Shown in pieces: positions 60,687 to 64,000 of a DNA stretch of 64,000 nt. Position 1 is the first letter of the stretch. Each line of letters starts with the position of its first letter. This DNA comes from an uncultured Pseudothermotoga sp. (GTDB lineage: Bacteria; Thermotogota; Thermotogae; Thermotogales; DSM-5069): contig CALKJI010000004.1 in NCBI GenBank assembly GCA_937995655.1, positions 1-64,000 on the forward strand, given 5' to 3'. Both the position numbers and the translations under genes were made by a program. The notes beneath the pieces are model-generated. The model saw only the letters and a program-made list of their open reading frames with translations. It made no database searches and was not told where the DNA came from.

Positions 60687-61130
60687 TCATTTTGTGTGAC
60701 GGTGTGCTATCTTTGTTGCAGCAAAAGCCCAGGGTTTTAGTTTGTAGGAATATCCCATTCCTTTGACGTATCCTACGACCGCTGAAAGGACCTCCCTACT
60801 TGCACCATCGTAACCAACATCTAGATGTATCTCTGGACTTGTCAGATTGAGCATCTGTTTTGCAAAATTAGCCATTTCCAAGCTCATATGAGTTTCTTGA
60901 AATAGGCGAGTGAACATATCGTAATGCTTGTACTCTCGTTTGAGGGTATACAGATAGGTTGCACCAACACCGACTTTGTAGACTATCAAGACTGTCGCAA
61001 AAGTAACTACGCCATCTCGGGCATCACTATCAGTCCCTATGTATATCTTGAATGGACTGTGGTCTTTGAAATTGAAAATGATCCTCTTAGCTGTTTCAAC
61101 GTCTATACTGCCGTAGGTCGGACTCCTCAA
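60687..61130 (-). CDS. DUF458/YkuK family RNase H-like protein
   Basis: This 147-residue protein has RNase H-fold acidic motifs IYIGTDSDA and LDVGYDGASRE, with a late Asp/His region. The family is uncharacterised, sometimes linked to sporulation or stress. The TTG start at 61130 uses AGGAGGTGA, located inside the end of the upstream gene. It is 10 bases from that gene's stop, so co-transcription is likely. Confidence 0.82.
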   Translation of the reverse strand: MRSPTYGSIDVETAKRIIFNFKDHSPFKIYIGTDSDARDGVVTFATVLIVYKVGVGATYLYTLKREYKHYDMFTRLFQETHMSLEMANFAKQMLNLTSPEIHLDVGYDGASREVLSAVVGYVKGMGYSYKLKPWAFAATKIAHRHTK

Positions 61131-61140
61131 TAAGAATTAA

Positions 61141-62325
61141 TCACCTCCTAAAGAGGATCAGAGGAACGATTAACTCATCAAGGCTCAGTCCACCATGTTT
61201 TGACTTCAAACTCTCTTCCCTACCTGTGAACTTAAAGTAAAAAGAATAGTTCCATCTCGCTATTAAAATGATATCACCGATTCTTTCAAGACTCTCCTTT
61301 TTACAGTGAGTATCACCGAACAGTCTCATCTGTATAGCCTCGTCTCTGGTAAGAACCATCGCCTTGTCCGAATATATCTCTCGTATATATTCTATCACTT
61401 CTCTTGGTTGGCGTGTGTATATATGCATCATTCGCATCTCACCACCAGGTGGAAGGGTGAAAAAAGTTGAGATTTCATCCTTCCAGGACCACCAAATCTC
61501 ATTCTCCCATGGTGTTGCGATTTGCCCATGATCCCCCATAATCATTAATAAAGTATCATTTTCTATGAATGGAATAACCTGTTTTTGAATCATTTTCAAA
61601 AGCCAGTAGAGTTCGTTCTCAAAGGCTTCTGAATCTACACCCATTTTATGCCCAATTGAGTCAAGCAATCCCCAGTAAACAAATCCAAAGACTTTGCCAT
61701 CTTCTTGAAGAATTTCTTTGAGTTTGAAGAACAAATCTCCAAAGCTTTGATAACTTTTGATCGAAGCACCTGTATGGATTAAATTTGAAAAACCTGAGCT
61801 ACGTATATTCTTCGAGGTTAGTACGCATCCTTTAACGCCAGCAGTGAGGATCTTTTCAAAAATGGTTTCACTCAAGAGAATCTCTTTCGATGCAAAATTT
61901 GTTGAGACTTTTCCTAATGTTGGTGAGGACAGTTCTATCATGTTGACCAGGGCACCAACTTCCTTTAGATACAAAATATAACCTAAGATACCATGTTCGA
62001 TCGGGGTAGTTGCAGTTAGTAAAGAGGAAATAGAAGCACTCGTTGTCGTTGGAAAAACAGAGGTTGCGTACAAAATATTCTTTTGATCAAAAAAATCCTC
62101 TTTGCGAAGAACTCTCTGCAAACTATGTAGACCAAGTGCATCTATGAGAAAGATGATGACCTTGTTTATGTTGTCGAACAAACCTGGTATCCATTTTTCA
62201 AACGGATAAACAGGGTGAAGAGTCCGGCAACCGAAGTGAGCCAAGATTGAATTTGATACATTCACAAGGGACAGCTTCTCATAGTCGGGTTTGAAGACAT
62301 CTTCGGTTATTTTGTCTATTTGCAT
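61141..62325 (-). CDS. Type I phosphodiesterase / alkaline phosphatase-fold protein
   Basis: This 394-residue protein resembles nucleotide pyrophosphatases and phosphodiesterases. It has the metal and nucleophile segments IIFLIDALGLHSL and TTTSASISSLLTATTP (nucleophile Thr), then HGILGYI, GLLDSIGHKMG, and MGDHGQIATPW with a late SKHGGLSLDE. There is no signal peptide, so it would act in the cytoplasm. ATG at 62325 follows GGTGA by about 5 bases, and alternatives lie at 62331 and 62334. Confidence 0.88.
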   Translation of the reverse strand: MQIDKITEDVFKPDYEKLSLVNVSNSILAHFGCRTLHPVYPFEKWIPGLFDNINKVIIFLIDALGLHSLQRVLRKEDFFDQKNILYATSVFPTTTSASISSLLTATTPIEHGILGYILYLKEVGALVNMIELSSPTLGKVSTNFASKEILLSETIFEKILTAGVKGCVLTSKNIRSSGFSNLIHTGASIKSYQSFGDLFFKLKEILQEDGKVFGFVYWGLLDSIGHKMGVDSEAFENELYWLLKMIQKQVIPFIENDTLLMIMGDHGQIATPWENEIWWSWKDEISTFFTLPPGGEMRMMHIYTRQPREVIEYIREIYSDKAMVLTRDEAIQMRLFGDTHCKKESLERIGDIILIARWNYSFYFKFTGREESLKSKHGGLSLDELIVPLILFRR

Positions 62326-62516
62326 TTTCATCACCAATTAGAGTATAAAGCCAAAGATTGATTTTGAAAAGATGAAGGTTGTGAGATGTGAGAAAGATGA
62401 TAAAATTGTTGTACCAAAATTATTTAAAAAATTGGTCATACACGGAGTAATTAATGTAATTTGAAAGTTCTTTTCAAAATTTCTGCTTATATGTGGCTAC
62501 AATTAAACTTTGAATG
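62326..62516. other. Intergenic region upstream of the rubredoxin leader
   Basis: AT-rich sequence with no gene. An inverted repeat TTTGAAA/TTTCAAA (62460-62478, 5-base loop) could be an operator. Otherwise I see nothing in it. Confidence 0.5.
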
Positions 62517-62525
62517 TGGTACAAT
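62517..62525 (+). promoter_or_regulatory. Extended -10 of the rubredoxin transcript
   Basis: TGGTACAAT at 62517-62525 fits an extended -10 of the TGN(TATAAT) type. The -35 is weak. Confidence 0.45.
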
Positions 62526-62531
62526 TTCGGT

Positions 62532-62659
62532 AGGAAATCCGTTCTCAGACACATCTTTGGTTGGAGATACGGAGTGCTTCTTGTAGAGTGAAAGTACCTT
62601 GTTGGAGCAAGGGTAGCAGAGTTTTTCAATTATTCGTTCAGTTCACCTTTGGAGGAGGA
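62532..62659 (+). promoter_or_regulatory. Structured leader of rubredoxin
   Basis: The leader of about 130 bases contains pairing potential. TCCGTTCTC (62538-62546) pairs with GAGATACGGA (62564-62573, one bulge). TGCT (62575) pairs with AGCA (62615), enclosing a second stem ACCTTG/CAAGGGT (62596-62614, one bulge). A T5 run follows. It could be an attenuator or riboswitch-like element. This is by eye only. Confidence 0.4.
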
Positions 62660-62665
62660 ATGAAG

Positions 62666-62830
62666 ATGCAAAAGTACAGGTGCATAATTTGTGGGTATGT
62701 TTATGATCCAGCCGAAGGAGATCCTGACAACGACATTCCAGCAGGAACATCCTTTGAAGATCTTCCAGATGATTGGGTCTGCCCGGTCTGCGGTGCTTCT
62801 AAGGAGGATTTCGAGCCGGTAGAAGAGTGA
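62666..62830 (+). CDS. Rubredoxin
   Basis: This 54-residue protein is a classic rubredoxin: [18 protein letters not shown], then [17 protein letters not shown]. It has the CxxC and CPxCG pairs that hold one iron. It is nearly identical in layout to the T. maritima rubredoxin as I recall it. It shuttles electrons, for example in oxygen or peroxide detoxification. ATG 62666 is chosen (AGGAGG 7 bases upstream); the frame's other ATG at 62660 abuts the ribosome site. No partner oxidoreductase gene is adjacent. Confidence 0.97.
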   Translation: MQKYRCIICGYVYDPAEGDPDNDIPAGTSFEDLPDDWVCPVCGASKEDFEPVEE

Positions 62831-62849
62831 ACCCCTTTGTGGGGTTCAC
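62827..62849. terminator. Hairpin between rubredoxin and bioY
   Basis: GTGAACCCC and GGGGTTCAC form a 9-bp stem with a 5-base loop over both stop codons of the convergent genes. No T-run follows on either strand, so it may be a weak terminator. Confidence 0.5.
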
Positions 62850-63409
62850 CTCACAAATTTCTTGAGGACAGAATAAGCCCCGCCGACTAAGAAAATTTTC
62901 ACTAAATCCCCTGGAATGAATGGTAGAAAACCCATAGAGAGCAACTTTGGAAAGCTCAACTGAACGTCCTTGATTAAAAACCACAGGTAGAGCTGCAATA
63001 AACCAAAGCTGTATATGATCCCAAAGTTGGCAATGCAGAGTATCATCATAACTTTTAACATTTTGCCTTCAGCCGACTTGAAAATTCGGCTCAAAAAGAA
63101 TGATGCAAAGATGAAACCTATGAGATAACCACCCGTTGGACCAACCAACGCATGAAAGCCGGAATTATTTCCTGAAAACCAAGGAACACCAAATACACCC
63201 AACAGCACATAGAGTATCTGGCTGAGCACAGCCAACCTGCCGATCAGCAATGGCGCTAATAGGACTACGAAGGTCTGTCCAGTCACGGGAACTGGGCTGA
63301 AAGGGAGTGGAATTCTTATCTGGGCTGCGATGCCAGTTAAGACTGTGAAGATAACTGTTCCCAAAACTCTGTACCAGAGACTTTCCTTTGAAAGTGTTTC
63401 TTCTCTCAC
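62846..63409 (-). CDS. bioY: Biotin transporter BioY
   Basis: This 187-residue membrane protein has about six helices and the BioY signatures LPFSPVPVTGQTFVVLLAPLL, GPTGGYLIGFIFASF and MGFLPFIPGDLVKIF. It is the S component of an ECF-type importer or acts alone. No ATPase or EcfT gene is present here, so a shared module elsewhere is expected. GTG at 63409 follows GGAGGTGAT. It is 24 bases downstream of the transporter gene at 63434. Confidence 0.93.
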   Translation of the reverse strand: MREETLSKESLWYRVLGTVIFTVLTGIAAQIRIPLPFSPVPVTGQTFVVLLAPLLIGRLAVLSQILYVLLGVFGVPWFSGNNSGFHALVGPTGGYLIGFIFASFFLSRIFKSAEGKMLKVMMILCIANFGIIYSFGLLQLYLWFLIKDVQLSFPKLLSMGFLPFIPGDLVKIFLVGGAYSVLKKFVR

Positions 63410-63433
63410 TGTATCACCTCCAAGATAGGATAC

Positions 63434-64000
63434 TCAGTTTTTGTCCAAGATTGTTTCTTTTTTCAGCATTCTGACCCCAACATAAACAACCCATGTATCA
63501 ACATAATCAAGTGCAAATTCAATGATTGTGGTCGTAAGGTATATGTTCATTAGCGTCCTTAGATCATATATCCCCGTGAATGCCACAGTTACAAAAATGG
63601 TATTATCCAGAATTTGCCCCAATTTCGTTGCAATGTTGTTTCTCATCCACAGTTTTGTCCTAAGTTTTAATTTCTCATGTATCCAAACGGCGAAATACCC
63701 TGAAAGAATATAAGCAGCCCAACTGGCGAGAGCTATTCTTGGGGTAAAGGCAAAAGCATTAGACAGATAGTTCTGTGCCACATCATTTGTAGAAGGATTA
63801 TAACCTACATAGACAAGCCCAAGCAACACAAAGGAAAACTGGGCAAAAAAACCTATCCAGACGGCCTTTCGTCCTTCCTTTTGTCCATAGATTTCTGTGA
63901 TGATCGAATAAACAGCAAAAGCTATTCCCATGCTCATATTTGCTGCTGTCACTTCAAAATTTAGAAGATCAAAAAGTTTTGCTACCCCCAGATTAGATGC
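63434..64000 (-). CDS. Queuosine-precursor transporter (YhhQ/VUT family), 5' end off window
   Basis: The frame is open from 64000 (ASNLGVAKLFDLL) to the stop at 63434, so the start lies outside. The protein has membrane segments and the family motif YSIITEIYGQKEGRKAVWIGF, then APRIALASWAAYILSGYFAVW and FDYVDTWVVY-like end. These mark the YhhQ/VUT family, which imports queuosine precursors. At least 188 residues are in the window. It is transcribed toward bioY. Confidence 0.9.
   Translation of the reverse strand, partial: ASNLGVAKLFDLLNFEVTAANMSMGIAFAVYSIITEIYGQKEGRKAVWIGFFAQFSFVLLGLVYVGYNPSTNDVAQNYLSNAFAFTPRIALASWAAYILSGYFAVWIHEKLKLRTKLWMRNNIATKLGQILDNTIFVTVAFTGIYDLRTLMNIYLTTTIIEFALDYVDTWVVYVGVRMLKKETILDKN

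Noticed and set aside
1-64000. CRISPR array, insertion sequence or integrase
   Set aside because: No regularly spaced repeats, transposase or integrase motifs and no duplicated tRNA ends were seen.

Overview
The window looks like chromosomal DNA of a hyperthermophilic Thermotogota bacterium, most likely Pseudothermotoga or Thermotoga. This rests on close recalled resemblance of several proteins to Thermotoga maritima (family 4 uracil-DNA glycosylase, RNase Z, rubredoxin, the PDO/TrxB pair), very dense gene packing with 4-14 bp overlaps, strong GGAGG or GGTGAT ribosome binding sites with frequent GTG and TTG starts, and an AT-rich base composition. It is mostly core genome. No insertion sequence, integrase, prophage or CRISPR array was seen.

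Layout. 1-2.5 kb (minus): an exported Fn3-type lipoprotein cut by the window edge, rsmD, and a PIG-L deacetylase. 2.8-5.8 kb (plus): a minimal division cluster rsmH-ftsL-ftsI. 5.8-11.1 kb: tRNA-Gln, tig, clpP, mutS and a DHH-type protein. 11.2-16.8 kb: a decayed CapK-like gene, then udg, a DtxR-fold regulator, a sugar epimerase, rarA, an acetamidase and degV. 16.9-18.7 kb: tRNA-Pro, an arsR-ferredoxin-HdrA-like cassette and a class II glutaminase. 18.7-23.6 kb (minus): trxB, PDO, a small membrane protein, SPFH/NfeD, RNase Z and L9. 24-33.8 kb (plus): yqeG-yqeH, pduL, a ThiS-like protein, M20 peptidase, YdcF, tRNA-Thr, tilS, ftsH, a FlK-type thioesterase and a radical SAM protein. 33.7-42.8 kb (mostly minus): patatin, then a long operon of histidine kinase, HDOD, rbfA, truB, ribF, HerA-like ATPase and amidohydrolase, with a second tRNA-Thr. 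42.9-50.7 kb (plus): double GNAT, MscS, DnaQ-like exonuclease, PIN-PhoH, an ABC exporter, M42 peptidase and TauE. 50.6-55.8 kb (minus): an MFS exporter and a block of exported proteins, one apparently frameshifted. 55.9-58.6 kb (plus): degenerate GGDEF, murA and a PflA-like radical SAM enzyme. 58.6-62.3 kb (minus): three exported proteins, a DUF458 RNase H-like protein and a phosphodiesterase-like protein. The right end holds rubredoxin with a structured leader, bioY, and a queuosine-precursor transporter cut by the edge.

Functional themes are translation and ribosome maturation (rsmD, rsmH, rbfA, truB, yqeH, tilS, rnz, L9, tig), protein quality control (clpP, ftsH, SPFH/NfeD), DNA repair (mutS, udg, rarA), redox control (trxB, PDO, ferredoxins, rubredoxin) and the cell envelope. 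The least ordinary items are the arsR-ferredoxin-HdrA-like cassette, a PflA-like gene whose conserved N-terminal cysteines lie upstream of any ATG, GTG or TTG, a RibF with an eroded kinase half, a DtxR-fold regulator lacking metal ligands, the split exported protein at 51994-53630, and the structured leader before rubredoxin. I found no large, clearly new multi-gene defence or biosynthetic system.
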